A DNA stretch of 38,448 nt from a bacterium. GTDB taxonomy: Bacteria; Patescibacteriota; Minisyncoccia; Phycocordibacterales; CALRBL01. Location of the stretch: NCBI GenBank assembly GCA_027487075.1, contig JAIYEG010000009.1:1-38448 (forward strand), read 5' to 3'. This document shows, one piece after another, positions 23,455 to 31,906 of this stretch; the stretch's first letter is position 1, and each line of letters begins with the position of its first letter. The translations under genes were made by a program, and so were the position numbers. Under the pieces are notes generated by a model, which was not told where the DNA came from, made no database searches, and saw only the letters and a program-made list of their open reading frames with translations.

Positions 23455-24942
23455 ATGCGCCCCGAAGCTCGTGCCTATTACGACCACAAAATTGCTCGCT
23501 TTCCCGATGTTGCAGATCGTGTCTTTAATCGTGTGGTACCAAAAGCATTTGAACATATCAAAACAATCCATCTTTCCGGTGTGTGTGGCACCGCGATGGG
23601 ATCTCTTGCAACGCTTCTTGCAAAAAAAGGGTATGCGCTCCGTGGTTCGGATACGGACATATATCCTCCAATGAGCGAGGTGATTGCTAAGTTGGGAATT
23701 GATTTCAAAAAAGGGTTTTCTGCGGATAATCTTTCGGGTGTTGATCTTGTGGTGGTAGGTAATGTGTGTGGAGCTTCACATCCAGAAGCTCGTGCTGCGC
23801 GTGAGCTTGGTATCCCAACCTTGTCACTTCCTGAAGCTTTATATTATTTTTTCATTCATCATACAAAGTCGTTGGTTGTTGCAGGAACACACGGCAAGAC
23901 CACCACTACAGGTCTTTTGGCACATGTCTTTAATGAAGCAGGTAAGCATCCTGGATACATGATCGGAGGGGTGATGCAGGGAAGCGAGGAGAGTTCAGCG
24001 GTAGGTGAGGGCGAATATTTTATTATTGAAGGCGATGAATATGATTCAGCGTACTTTGATAAGTCACCAAAGTTTCTTCATTATGCTCCATATTCTGCGA
24101 TTATCACGTCACTCGAATTTGATCATATTGATATTTATAAGGATATGCGTGAGTACACAGATGCGTTCGAGTTTTTGGTGCAAGAAGTTGATAGCAAAGG
24201 AGCTCTCTTTTTATGTGGGGATCATCCTGAGGTGGTGGCACTTGGTGAGAAAGCAGGTTGCGAAGTGGTGACCTATGGTTTTTCACCAACCAATCAGATT
24301 ACAGCAACCGAGGTGGTGGTCACCAACAAAGGTCAGCACTTCGGACTTGTAGTAAAAGGAGAATTTATGGGAACATTCTTCACCCCACTTCCAGGAAAAC
24401 ACAATCTTCTTAACACGCTCGCTGTGTGTGGCATGGCACTTCGTGAGGGTATTCCCACTCATCTTTTGAAAGAAGGACTAGCAACATTCCGCGGTATGAA
24501 GCGTCGGCAGGAGGTTATTGCAGAGGTCAAAGGCGTGACCATTATTGATGACTTTGCTCATCACCCTACTGCGGTGAAAGAAACGATTGCTGCAATAAAA
24601 GATGCATACCCTGGACGAAGACTTGTTGCATGTTTTGAGCCACGCTCGAATACGAGTCGTCGCAAAGTATTCGAAAAAGAGTATGGAAAGGCGTTTGGTG
24701 ATGCGGGGTTGGTATGTATTTCGACTCCGTCACTTCGTGCAATGGATGACCCTCAAGAATTTATCGATCCGCTACATATCGTTGCTGACATTACGAGTGA
24801 GGGCGTCCCTGCGTATGCTGTTAGAGATGCAGACGAGCTTGTGCAGGTTATTGGCCCACTTCTTATTCCTGGCGATGTAGTGCTTGTCATGTCAAACGGT
24901 TCATTTGGTGGCGTTCATCACAAACTCGCGCATATTTTGTAG
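23455..24942 (+). CDS. mpl: Mpl-type UDP-N-acetylmuramate:peptide ligase
   Basis: The 495-residue Mur ligase has an N-terminal Rossmann domain (IKTIHLSGVCGTAMGSLATLL), the ATP loop GTHGKTTTT (144-152), EYDSAYFDKSPKF and the diagnostic FEPRSNTSRR. The last two distinguish Mpl from MurC. Mpl joins UDP-MurNAc to recycled murein tripeptide; in reduced genomes it could also stand in for MurC, which is inference. An N-terminal extension of about 35 residues (MRPEARAYYDHKIARF) precedes the Rossmann fold and is unlike E. coli Mpl. The enzyme is cytoplasmic and acts in peptidoglycan precursor synthesis or recycling. Confidence 0.9.
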   Translation: MRPEARAYYDHKIARFPDVADRVFNRVVPKAFEHIKTIHLSGVCGTAMGSLATLLAKKGYALRGSDTDIYPPMSEVIAKLGIDFKKGFSADNLSGVDLVVVGNVCGASHPEARAARELGIPTLSLPEALYYFFIHHTKSLVVAGTHGKTTTTGLLAHVFNEAGKHPGYMIGGVMQGSEESSAVGEGEYFIIEGDEYDSAYFDKSPKFLHYAPYSAIITSLEFDHIDIYKDMREYTDAFEFLVQEVDSKGALFLCGDHPEVVALGEKAGCEVVTYGFSPTNQITATEVVVTNKGQHFGLVVKGEFMGTFFTPLPGKHNLLNTLAVCGMALREGIPTHLLKEGLATFRGMKRRQEVIAEVKGVTIIDDFAHHPTAVKETIAAIKDAYPGRRLVACFEPRSNTSRRKVFEKEYGKAFGDAGLVCISTPSLRAMDDPQEFIDPLHIVADITSEGVPAYAVRDADELVQVIGPLLIPGDVVLVMSNGSFGGVHHKLAHIL

Positions 24943-24948
24943 TATACT
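24943..24948 (+). promoter_or_regulatory. -10 element TATACT before the histidine kinase gene
   Basis: TATACT begins directly after the mpl stop codon and ends 7 nt before the ATG at 24956. Confidence 0.5.
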
Positions 24949-24955
24949 GAGAACG

Positions 24956-26287
24956 ATGTTCTTCAGGAGAAATTATTTTATATTATTTTTGACAGCGGTT
25001 GCTGTATTTGGGTCGCTTATCACATGGTATACTTACCGCAATGCGAAACGTGATGCTGAGGCAAGTCTTATCGCGCGTACTGCCACCGTAGCTCAGTTGG
25101 TGGAAGAGCCGATAATTTCATCCTTTACATTTTCAGAAGCTGATCTTAGTAATCCGCAGTATCAAATTTTAAAAAAAGAATTCATATCAGCGCGGGCAGC
25201 AAACCCTGATGTTCGATTCATTTATATTCTTGGGGTTCAAGATGGATCAGTATTTTTTGTGGTTGATTCTGAGCCAGAAGAGTCTGAAGGATATTCTGCT
25301 CCAGGCCAGGTATATCCTGAAGTACAGCCTGAAGTGCTTAGGGTGTTTGAAAGTGGTGTGTCTGAAGTACAGTCACCTTATCATGATAGCTATGGTAGTT
25401 GGGTGACAGGTCTTTCGCCGGTAACAGATGCTCAGGGTGTCACCAGATATCTCGTGGGTATTGATATCGATTCTCAAAAATTTATGATGAGGCCGCTTAT
25501 TGAAGCCTCGTTTCCTGCAATGTTGTCGATGGTGCTTTTTATTATCGCATGCGCGCTATATGTTCTACGAAAACGAGAAATGGAGCTGGTCAAAACAAAA
25601 TCACAGTTTATGTCAGTTGCATCTCACGAACTTCGTGCACCACTTACGGGTATACGCTGGAGTACCGAGAACTTGCTTAAACAAAAACATTCTGAGCAAA
25701 CACAGCAAATACTGGAAGCGATCCACGATTCATCGCTACGTCTTCTTTCAGTTATTAATGATCTTCTTTCAATCTCAAATACCGATCATGCCTTTATCGA
25801 CAAAAAGACATTCGTTGAGCTCAATTTGAAATCTATTGTAAGAAGTGTGATTGCCGAACTCGCGCCGATCGCGGAGTCTTCAAAGATTGTTATTTTTGAA
25901 GATATGTGCAATGAGGAGGTACGGGTGATGGGTAACGCTGATAGGCTTCGTAGTTTATTTCTTAATCTTATGTCGAATGCACTTAAATATTCACGAGCTG
26001 GTGGTCGGGTGCAGGTATCAATCGGAGTGTATCGTCATTTTCAAAAAAGATTGGTTCGAGTGACATTCAAAGACGAGGGTATTGGTATTCCCCAGAGTGA
26101 CCTCAAGAAAATTATGCAAGGGTTTTATCGAGCAGGAAATGCCCAACAACATACCTCAGTGGGGACGGGGCTTGGTTTGTATACGTGTCAAAAAATTGCT
26201 CAGGCACATGGTGGCGACCTTGATATTGAGTCGCTTGAAGGCAAGGGAACTATGGTCATTGTCTCGCTTCCATTTTACGGCAAATAG
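24956..26287 (+). CDS. Membrane sensor histidine kinase
   Basis: The 443-residue protein starts at MFFRRNYFILF; a start at 24884 would overlap mpl. Membrane helices lie near 7-25 and 184-204 and enclose an extracellular sensor domain of about 155 residues. That domain looks PAS/Cache-like, with FIYILGVQDGSVFFVVDSEP and LSPVTDAQGVTRYLVGIDID. The cytoplasmic part has the HisKA H-box with H224 (SVASHELRAPL) and a HATPase domain with N (LMSNALKYS), G1 (DEGIGIP) and G2 (GTGLGLYTCQKIA) boxes. The receiver-only protein 15 nt downstream is its likely partner. The signal is unknown. Confidence 0.92.
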   Translation: MFFRRNYFILFLTAVAVFGSLITWYTYRNAKRDAEASLIARTATVAQLVEEPIISSFTFSEADLSNPQYQILKKEFISARAANPDVRFIYILGVQDGSVFFVVDSEPEESEGYSAPGQVYPEVQPEVLRVFESGVSEVQSPYHDSYGSWVTGLSPVTDAQGVTRYLVGIDIDSQKFMMRPLIEASFPAMLSMVLFIIACALYVLRKREMELVKTKSQFMSVASHELRAPLTGIRWSTENLLKQKHSEQTQQILEAIHDSSLRLLSVINDLLSISNTDHAFIDKKTFVELNLKSIVRSVIAELAPIAESSKIVIFEDMCNEEVRVMGNADRLRSLFLNLMSNALKYSRAGGRVQVSIGVYRHFQKRLVRVTFKDEGIGIPQSDLKKIMQGFYRAGNAQQHTSVGTGLGLYTCQKIAQAHGGDLDIESLEGKGTMVIVSLPFYGK

Positions 26288-26289
26288 GG

Positions 26290-26295
26290 TAGACT
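26290..26295 (+). promoter_or_regulatory. -10-like element before the receiver gene
   Basis: TAGACT ends 7 nt before the ATG at 26303. Confidence 0.4.
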
Positions 26296-26302
26296 AAATA
26301 AC

Positions 26303-26674
26303 ATGAAGCATACACTACTATTAATTGAAGATGACCCTATTTTGCGTCTTAACGTTGCCGTATATTTTAAGGATAAAGGATATGAAGTATTAGAGGCAGA
26401 AACAGGAAAGCAGGGTCTTGAGATAGCACTTAAAGAAAAACCAGAAGCAATTCTTCTTGATATTATGATGCCTGAAATGGATGGTATTACCATGATCAAA
26501 GAGCTTTCAGAAAAAGATAAGGAGCTTATTCCCCGTGTGACCCTCATGACAAGCTCTGAAAGTATGCAACACCTTTCAAAGGCTATCGAATATGGAGTGT
26601 TCCGCTATATTCTTAAGAGTGATATGAGTCTCGATAAAATTTTTAAGGTTGTTGAAGATAATCTCGGTAAATAA
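26303..26674 (+). CDS. Stand-alone response-regulator receiver (CheY-like)
   Basis: The 123 residues form one REC domain with the acidic pair in LLLIEDDPI, phospho-acceptor D53 in ILLDIMMPEMDG, Thr/Ser in LMTSSES and the switch Lys in YILKSDMS. There is no DNA-binding output domain. It probably receives phosphate from the kinase encoded just upstream and acts by protein-protein contact. The second receiver protein in the pilus operon (10910-11308) is a possible further target of the same kinase; this link is inference. Confidence 0.92.
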   Translation: MKHTLLLIEDDPILRLNVAVYFKDKGYEVLEAETGKQGLEIALKEKPEAILLDIMMPEMDGITMIKELSEKDKELIPRVTLMTSSESMQHLSKAIEYGVFRYILKSDMSLDKIFKVVEDNLGK

Positions 26675-26683
26675 TTTATTTGT

Positions 26684-27364
26684 ATGGCAACGCTCTATAT
26701 TGTTGCGACACCAATTGGTAATTTGGATGATATAACGTTTCGTGCGGTCGAGGTGTTAAAGTCAGTCGATCTTATTTTGTGTGAAGATACGCGCACTACC
26801 CGTGTGCTTCTTTCAAGATATGAAATATCACAGCCTGTCATGAGTTATCATGCACAAAGCTCTCTTTCAAAAATTGATGACGTGATTGCACTGTTGCATG
26901 AAGGTAAGAATATTGCACTCGTCTCGGATGCGGGAACTCCTGCTATTTCTGATCCAGGAAGCTTGTTGATAGCACAGGTGAGAGAAAAGCTTGGAGACAA
27001 GGTGATGATTTCTCCTATTCCTGGTCCGTCAGCACTTATTTCTGCACTCTCAGTCAGTGGGCTTACTGGCGGCTCTTTTTGTTTTTATGGCTTTCTTCCT
27101 CACAAGAAAGGTAGAGAGACTATCTTCAAGACTATTGCCGAATCCTCAATGATTTCTGCGTTTTATGAATCTCCACATCGTATCAAAAAAACACTTGATT
27201 CACTTGTTGAACATATTCCTGAACGTAAAGTCATTATTGCACGCGAGCTTACCAAAATGTTTGAGCAGGTGATTTCAGGTACTCCTTCTGAACTTGTGGA
27301 TTACTTTAAAACTCATCCTGATAAAGTACGTGGAGAGTTTGTGGTGCTTGTCGAAGGTCATTGA
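26684..27364 (+). CDS. rsmI: 16S rRNA (cytidine-1402-2'-O)-methyltransferase RsmI
   Basis: The 226-residue tetrapyrrole-methylase-fold enzyme has the RsmI start TLYIVATPIGNLDDITFRA, LCEDTRTTRVLL, VSDAGTPAISDPG and SPIPGPSALISALSVSG, with GFLPHKKGR further on. It uses SAM to methylate the 2'-OH of C1402 in the ribosomal decoding centre. It lacks the extra C-terminal domain of longer RsmI proteins. Its end overlaps the convergent gene by 7 bp. It may be co-transcribed with the kinase/receiver pair. Confidence 0.94.
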   Translation: MATLYIVATPIGNLDDITFRAVEVLKSVDLILCEDTRTTRVLLSRYEISQPVMSYHAQSSLSKIDDVIALLHEGKNIALVSDAGTPAISDPGSLLIAQVREKLGDKVMISPIPGPSALISALSVSGLTGGSFCFYGFLPHKKGRETIFKTIAESSMISAFYESPHRIKKTLDSLVEHIPERKVIIARELTKMFEQVISGTPSELVDYFKTHPDKVRGEFVVLVEGH

Positions 27365-28422
27365 TACTGAATGTAGATAGGACGTGGAGTGAGCTTGAGA
27401 AGTTCTTGGGGGGTGAGCATTTGTTTTGGAGGATTTCGCAGATCATTTTTATAGAATAATTTGAATCCTGTGAACTCGACAGGTTCTGGGTATACAAAAT
27501 TTCTATATGTATTAATTTTTGACGCAGGAGATCCCCATCCATCCATGTGTATGACTATTTGGACTTCAGGTACATCGTTAATCTGTTGGTAGTTGGTAAT
27601 CATACGTTGAGTAAAGCGGTGAATAACCAGTATCTTAGGGGGAAGGTGATTGTCTGTTACAAGTTTTGCTAGATATTGCTGAGCATAATTTATATCGGCA
27701 GCATCCATCGTGCCAATTACTTTTCCGGGACGTGCTCCCGTTTTCATAGAAAATTCTGGATCAAGTCCGAGGTGAACATGGGGAAGTTTCAAATATTTTT
27801 CAAGGCGGGGAATTTCTTCTTCAAATGAACTAAGGCCAATTTGCAGATCTAGAAAGACGATGCCGTCTACTTTTTCGGCAAGTGCAATTGCTTTTTCGAT
27901 TTCACTGTCAGGCATGCGGAGGCGGTACTTTCCTTCTTCACCCGGTGCACCTTGTGCGGTGACCGCAATATAATGAATTGCAGGAATCACCGGAGTTTCT
28001 GGGTCGGCATCGTTCCACGCCTTGACTTCGGCTTGGAGTCTGGCGAGCATCTCATCCGGTGCATATTCTCCAAGCGCTCCCATCTTTGTGGAGTAAAAGT
28101 TGCCGTAATACGCAATCACGCGTCTGAAGGGGAGAAGAGCGCCATCAGTCGGATACTGTCGCTGTGGAGGCCATATACGCTTTTTAGGAGTGCTTGAGGT
28201 TGCTGTGGGTGAAGTCTCGAGAGGATAATTTGCTAACGCTACAAGCTTTTTATCATAGAGTTCTTTGTCGAGGGGAGGGAGTGAGGGTTTTGGCTCCTCT
28301 TTTTTTGATATTTCTGTGACCGCTCCTTCGCTTGATGCCGTATAGTGTACGGATGTGGGAGTGATAACCTCGGTGCCGACATATCCTAAAGCTAACAAAA
28401 AAAGAACCACGCTGAGTATCAT
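27358..28422 (-). CDS. Membrane-anchored extracytoplasmic protein, probable TIM-barrel fold, function unknown
   Basis: With the first canonical start at 28422 the protein has 354 residues and begins MILSVVLFLLALGYVGTEVI, a signal anchor. A Ser/Thr/Pro/Lys-rich linker (about 30-90) follows, then a domain that looks like a glycosidase-type barrel. Strands and motifs include RVIAYYGNFYS, VIPAIHYIAVTAQG, DGIVFLDLQIG, VHLGLDPEFSM, ILVIHRFTQRMI and IVIHMDGWGSPASKI. The acidic residues at strand ends would suit catalysis, but no family is certain. The coding frame is open well upstream: a TGTTATAAT promoter lies 6 nt before an ATC codon at 28467, and starting there would add TTNRSKKPKAYSLP, a normal positively charged cytoplasmic tail. 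The true start may therefore be ATC. Confidence 0.6.
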   Translation of the reverse strand: MILSVVLFLLALGYVGTEVITPTSVHYTASSEGAVTEISKKEEPKPSLPPLDKELYDKKLVALANYPLETSPTATSSTPKKRIWPPQRQYPTDGALLPFRRVIAYYGNFYSTKMGALGEYAPDEMLARLQAEVKAWNDADPETPVIPAIHYIAVTAQGAPGEEGKYRLRMPDSEIEKAIALAEKVDGIVFLDLQIGLSSFEEEIPRLEKYLKLPHVHLGLDPEFSMKTGARPGKVIGTMDAADINYAQQYLAKLVTDNHLPPKILVIHRFTQRMITNYQQINDVPEVQIVIHMDGWGSPASKINTYRNFVYPEPVEFTGFKLFYKNDLRNPPKQMLTPQELLKLTPRPIYIQYQ

Positions 28423-28473
28423 GGGTAGAGAGTATGCTTTTGGCTTTTTTGAACGGTTTGTAGTGATGGAAGA

Positions 28474-28494
28474 ATTATAACACAATGATATACT
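28474..28494. promoter_or_regulatory. Back-to-back extended -10 elements (divergent promoters)
   Basis: Minus strand: TGT TATAAT (28482-28474). Plus strand: TGA TATACT (28486-28494). They are separated by 3 bp, so RNA polymerase can open only one at a time. The plus element is 6 nt from the ATG at 28501; the minus element is 6 nt from the ATC at 28467. Confidence 0.55.
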
Positions 28495-28500
28495 GTGCAC

Positions 28501-30285
28501 ATGAATAGAACGCCTGGCGTTACGTACTTTGCCGAAACTGATGCACGCAATAAGCGTGTGCCCTTTGGTATCAAGACCGAAGACCGCACAAGGCACATGT
28601 ATCTCATCGGAAAAACGGGTATGGGAAAATCGACCGTACTCGAAAACATGACGGTACAGGACATTCAAAATGGCCATGGTCTGGCATTCATCGATCCTCA
28701 CGGAAAAACAGCCGACCTCTTTCTTGAATATGTTCCAGAGCATCGCATCAAAGATGTGATATATTTTGCACCCTTTGATACGGAGCATCCTATTTCATTT
28801 AATGTGATGGATGATGTGGACATGGATAAGCGTCACCTCGTGGTGAATGGTCTGATGTCTGCCTTCAAAAAGATTTGGGTGGATGCGTGGTCTGCTCGAA
28901 TGGAATACATCCTCAACAACACGCTTCTTGCACTTCTTGAGTATCCAGGATCAACGCTGCTTGGAGTAAACCGCATGTTCTCAGATAAGGATTTTCGTAA
29001 GGAAGTCGTATCAAAAGTGACCGATGCATCGGTGAAGGCTTTTTGGAATGATGAGTTTGCAAAGTATACCGACAAGTTTGCAACAGAAGCGACAGCTGCC
29101 ATTCAAAACAAGATCGGACAATTTGTATCGAACCCAATGGTCCGTAATATCATCGGCCAACAAAAATCTTCTTTTGATTTCCGTAAGGTGATGGACGAAG
29201 GAAAGATCGTTATCATCAACCTTTCGAAAGGAAGAATGGGTGAAGGAAATGCAAACCTTATCGGATCAATGATTATCACCAAGATTTATCTAGCAGCGAT
29301 GTCACGTGCCGATCGATCAGAAAAAGAACTCGCACAGCTTCCAAACTTTTACCTCTATGTAGATGAGTTTCAAAACTTTGCCAACGAATCATTTGCCGAC
29401 ATTCTTTCAGAAGCGCGAAAATATAAGCTGAATTTGATTGTCGCTCATCAATATATTGAACAGATGTCAGATGAGGTGCGTGCGGCAGTGTTTGGAAACG
29501 TGGGTACTATGATGGCATTTCGCGTGGGGGCGTATGATGCCGAAGTGCTCGAAAAAGAATTCATGCCGCAGTTTACTATTGAAGATCTCGTGAATCTCGG
29601 GCGATTTCAGTGTTATCTCAAGCTTATGATCGATGGGGTGACGTCATCTCCTTTTTCAGCAAGTACGTTGCCACCTATCGAAAAACCAATCGTGTCGTAT
29701 GTGCGGCAGATTATTGATTTTTCTCGGGAGCATTATGCCAAGTCAAAAGATCAGGTAGAAGCTGATATTAATGCATGGCATGCACCGATTGTGCCAGCAG
29801 GGAACACAGCTCCACGCCCCGCTCCGTCGGTACCACGATCTCCATCAGGACCTCGTGCTCCTGGAACACAGGTGAGTGCAGTTTCAAGATCGACTCCTGC
29901 ACAAAGCTCGCAGCCACCTCGTCGCCCTTCGACACCTTCTACCCACCAGCCGTTTAAAACCGCTATTTTGAAGGGAAGTTCTGATGTGCGCGTTGAGACG
30001 CAGTCGTCTTCTTCATCACAAACCCAAGTTTCATCGAGCGATCAGTCAAAGCCAATTTTCGCAAATAAGAAGAAGCCAACTGCAGAAAATGTCTCGGCTC
30101 TTCGTAGTGCTCTCATGTCAGTGGTGGGTAAACTTCCGCATGCTGAACCTAAGCCGGTCCCACCTCCTCCAGTGGTTTCGTCGGTTAAAGAAGAAGTAAA
30201 ACAGAAGCCACCAGTGCCACCAGCTGAAAAACCCTCGCTCAAAGAAATTCCTGAAGAAGAATTGAGAAAGATCCTAGAAGTATAG
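28501..30285 (+). CDS. VirD4/TraD-like coupling ATPase with a Pro/Ser-rich tail
   Basis: The 594-residue protein starts at 28501 (MNRTPGVTYF), 6 nt behind TATACT. It has Walker A GKTGMGKST (37-45), IDPHGK, IVIINLSKGRMGEGNANLIGS, a Walker B in FYLYVDEFQNF, and ARKYKLNLIVAHQYIEQM, which together define the FtsK/VirD4/TraD superfamily of hexameric DNA pumps (TraG/TraD C-terminal type). No membrane helix is visible, unlike true conjugation coupling proteins. After residue ~425 comes a disordered tail of about 165 residues rich in Pro, Ser and Lys, ending in KEIPEEELRKILEV, a possible interaction helix. No relaxase or VirB genes are near, so this orphan may serve DNA uptake or movement within the cell; that is inference. 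Confidence 0.82.
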   Translation: MNRTPGVTYFAETDARNKRVPFGIKTEDRTRHMYLIGKTGMGKSTVLENMTVQDIQNGHGLAFIDPHGKTADLFLEYVPEHRIKDVIYFAPFDTEHPISFNVMDDVDMDKRHLVVNGLMSAFKKIWVDAWSARMEYILNNTLLALLEYPGSTLLGVNRMFSDKDFRKEVVSKVTDASVKAFWNDEFAKYTDKFATEATAAIQNKIGQFVSNPMVRNIIGQQKSSFDFRKVMDEGKIVIINLSKGRMGEGNANLIGSMIITKIYLAAMSRADRSEKELAQLPNFYLYVDEFQNFANESFADILSEARKYKLNLIVAHQYIEQMSDEVRAAVFGNVGTMMAFRVGAYDAEVLEKEFMPQFTIEDLVNLGRFQCYLKLMIDGVTSSPFSASTLPPIEKPIVSYVRQIIDFSREHYAKSKDQVEADINAWHAPIVPAGNTAPRPAPSVPRSPSGPRAPGTQVSAVSRSTPAQSSQPPRRPSTPSTHQPFKTAILKGSSDVRVETQSSSSSQTQVSSSDQSKPIFANKKKPTAENVSALRSALMSVVGKLPHAEPKPVPPPPVVSSVKEEVKQKPPVPPAEKPSLKEIPEEELRKILEV

Positions 30286-31032
30286 TTGTACGCTTTTGAT
30301 GATTATCTTGCCAAGGAGAAGAAAAGAATAGGGGTACTTACCACGATAAAGCTTGTACAGATTCTTGTAAGCCCGAAGACTCTTTTTTTTGCTTGATTTT
30401 GATATGTTGCTCTCGTGGACTCGATACGCAATGAGCTGTTCAGGAATATTGCGAAACTGGTATTTTATTCCGATGCGGAGCCACAGCTCATAGTCCTCCC
30501 ATATAGGCATATGCTCGTCGTAATATCCGACGTCTTCGAGAATGCTTTTCCTGATGAGAATGCTTGATTGTATGAACTGATTGCGGAACATCATTGATGC
30601 GCGTATTGAGCGGTCAGCGCTTTTATGAGTGATGGTTCCAAGCGTGGAGCCGTGTTCATCGATGATCTTCGCATGAGTCCCGACAATGGCAATGTGGGGA
30701 TGGGTTTCAAGTATTTCGATCTGGCGCTCGAGTTTGCAACTATCGAGCCACACGTCGTCGCTGTCGAGCATGGCAATATATTCGCCTTTAGCAATAGATA
30801 AGCCATAGTTGCGGTTGGCAGTGATGCCGATGTTGTGAGGGTGCGAGACGAGTCTAACGCGAGAATCTTTCAGGAATGGTGAAAGGACTTCATGCGTGTT
30901 ATCAGTCGAAGCATCGTCAAGAATGAGGATCTCCACATCTTTCCTTGTCTGATCGAGTACGCTCTGTATTGCGGCAGGCAAGAATCGCGCGCTATTGTAG
31001 GTGGGTATTATGACGGTTATCTTCGGGTCCAT
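30274..31032 (-). CDS. Family 2 glycosyltransferase
   Basis: The start at 31032 (MDPKITVIIPTYN) gives 252 residues and lies 6 nt behind TATAAT. GT-A fold motifs: TVIIPTYNSARFLPAAIQSVL, ILDDASTDNT and the metal-binding DSD in YIAMLDSDDVW. These enzymes transfer a sugar from a nucleotide donor on the cytoplasmic face. The C-terminal part has GYYDEHMPIWEDYELWLRIG, the usual acceptor-side motif (ED-Y). A basic C-terminus (KSSKKKSLRAYKNLYK) may bind the membrane. It ends the glycan cluster and overlaps the VirD4-like gene tail to tail by 12 bp. Sugar specificity cannot be told. Confidence 0.9.
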   Translation of the reverse strand: MDPKITVIIPTYNSARFLPAAIQSVLDQTRKDVEILILDDASTDNTHEVLSPFLKDSRVRLVSHPHNIGITANRNYGLSIAKGEYIAMLDSDDVWLDSCKLERQIEILETHPHIAIVGTHAKIIDEHGSTLGTITHKSADRSIRASMMFRNQFIQSSILIRKSILEDVGYYDEHMPIWEDYELWLRIGIKYQFRNIPEQLIAYRVHESNISKSSKKKSLRAYKNLYKLYRGKYPYSFLLLGKIIIKSVQLYF

Positions 31033-31038
31033 ATAGGT

Positions 31039-31044
31039 ATTATA
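31039..31044 (-). promoter_or_regulatory. Consensus -10 TATAAT before the last glycosyltransferase
   Basis: On the minus strand TATAAT overlaps the upstream gene's stop codon (31042-31040) and ends 6 nt before the ATG at 31032. Confidence 0.45.
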
Positions 31045-31903
31045 TGCGTATCCATGATTCTGGACAGATGTCAGACGTATTAATGCTGCTATCAGCAAGC
31101 CACTCATTGGGTGCAATGACTATCTTATCTGGAGCAGTACCAAGCCATGCGCTCCACCAGCTGAAAGAGGAGTTCGCGATGATGTGATGAGTGCAGCGTG
31201 ACATCAGTATCAGCTCTTCATGTGCAGGTATGCTGCTGCCTGATACGAAGTGATGCGGCGAAGAAATTGTAAGTGCTTTTTTTGCATATTCGATATCATC
31301 AGAAAAGATAAAGAAATGCGAGGTAGGTGCAATCTGTGTTATGCGATCGATGGCGTACTTATAATATTCAGGTGTAGTAAGTCCATGATGCCTCGTAGTT
31401 GCGGGGTCTGTTGCGTAGTCTCCGCGCCTTATGTGTATCGATACTGAAACAGGCGATTGCTGAATCATCTGAGCAATCTTTTCACCCTCGGCGCCGTGTG
31501 GATTCTTGAGAGTTAATTCTTTTAAGAGAGTATCCCTTATGCTTTTGAAATACTTCTCGCTTTGCCACCAGTATCCTTCAAAATATGTTCCATCCTTTGC
31601 ATTGAGAGATGAGGGGTTGAATTTGTAGTAATCATGTCTTGTAAGCTTTCTCCATATTTTGTTGAGGTAGAGACGTAGGGGATTTCTCATTGCCCCTATT
31701 TCTGATGGAGTTGCTATGTGTGCAGCGATATTGAATTTGTCGAGTTCAAAAGGTCGTTCTATGTCTTTCTTGAGTCCTGCTATGTTAGTGGTTTGATGCG
31801 TATCGAGAGCCAGCTCAGTACCCAACTTCAGGGAAAGAACTCTGCCGAAGGCATATTGGAACATCTGGTTGCCGAGCCCTCCTTTTGTTTTGATGATAAT
31901 CAT
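31040..31903 (-). CDS. GT11 family alpha-1,2-fucosyltransferase-like protein
   Basis: The 287-residue protein has the start IIIKTKGGLGNQMFQYAFGR, the HIRRGDY motif at 157-163 and NSSFSWWSAWLG near the C-terminus, the three hallmarks of GT11. Known members transfer L-fucose from GDP-fucose to galactose or related sugars on O-antigens and glycans. No GDP-fucose synthesis genes (gmd, fcl) are seen in the window. It is 3 nt from the upstream gene. Whether the donor is GDP-fucose here is not shown by the sequence. Confidence 0.88.
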   Translation of the reverse strand: MIIIKTKGGLGNQMFQYAFGRVLSLKLGTELALDTHQTTNIAGLKKDIERPFELDKFNIAAHIATPSEIGAMRNPLRLYLNKIWRKLTRHDYYKFNPSSLNAKDGTYFEGYWWQSEKYFKSIRDTLLKELTLKNPHGAEGEKIAQMIQQSPVSVSIHIRRGDYATDPATTRHHGLTTPEYYKYAIDRITQIAPTSHFFIFSDDIEYAKKALTISSPHHFVSGSSIPAHEELILMSRCTHHIIANSSFSWWSAWLGTAPDKIVIAPNEWLADSSINTSDICPESWIRI

Positions 31904-31906
31904 AAA

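Noticed and set aside
28501-30285. Part of a conjugative element
   Set aside because: No relaxase, VirB-type or integrase genes flank it, and the surrounding genes are chromosomal in character.
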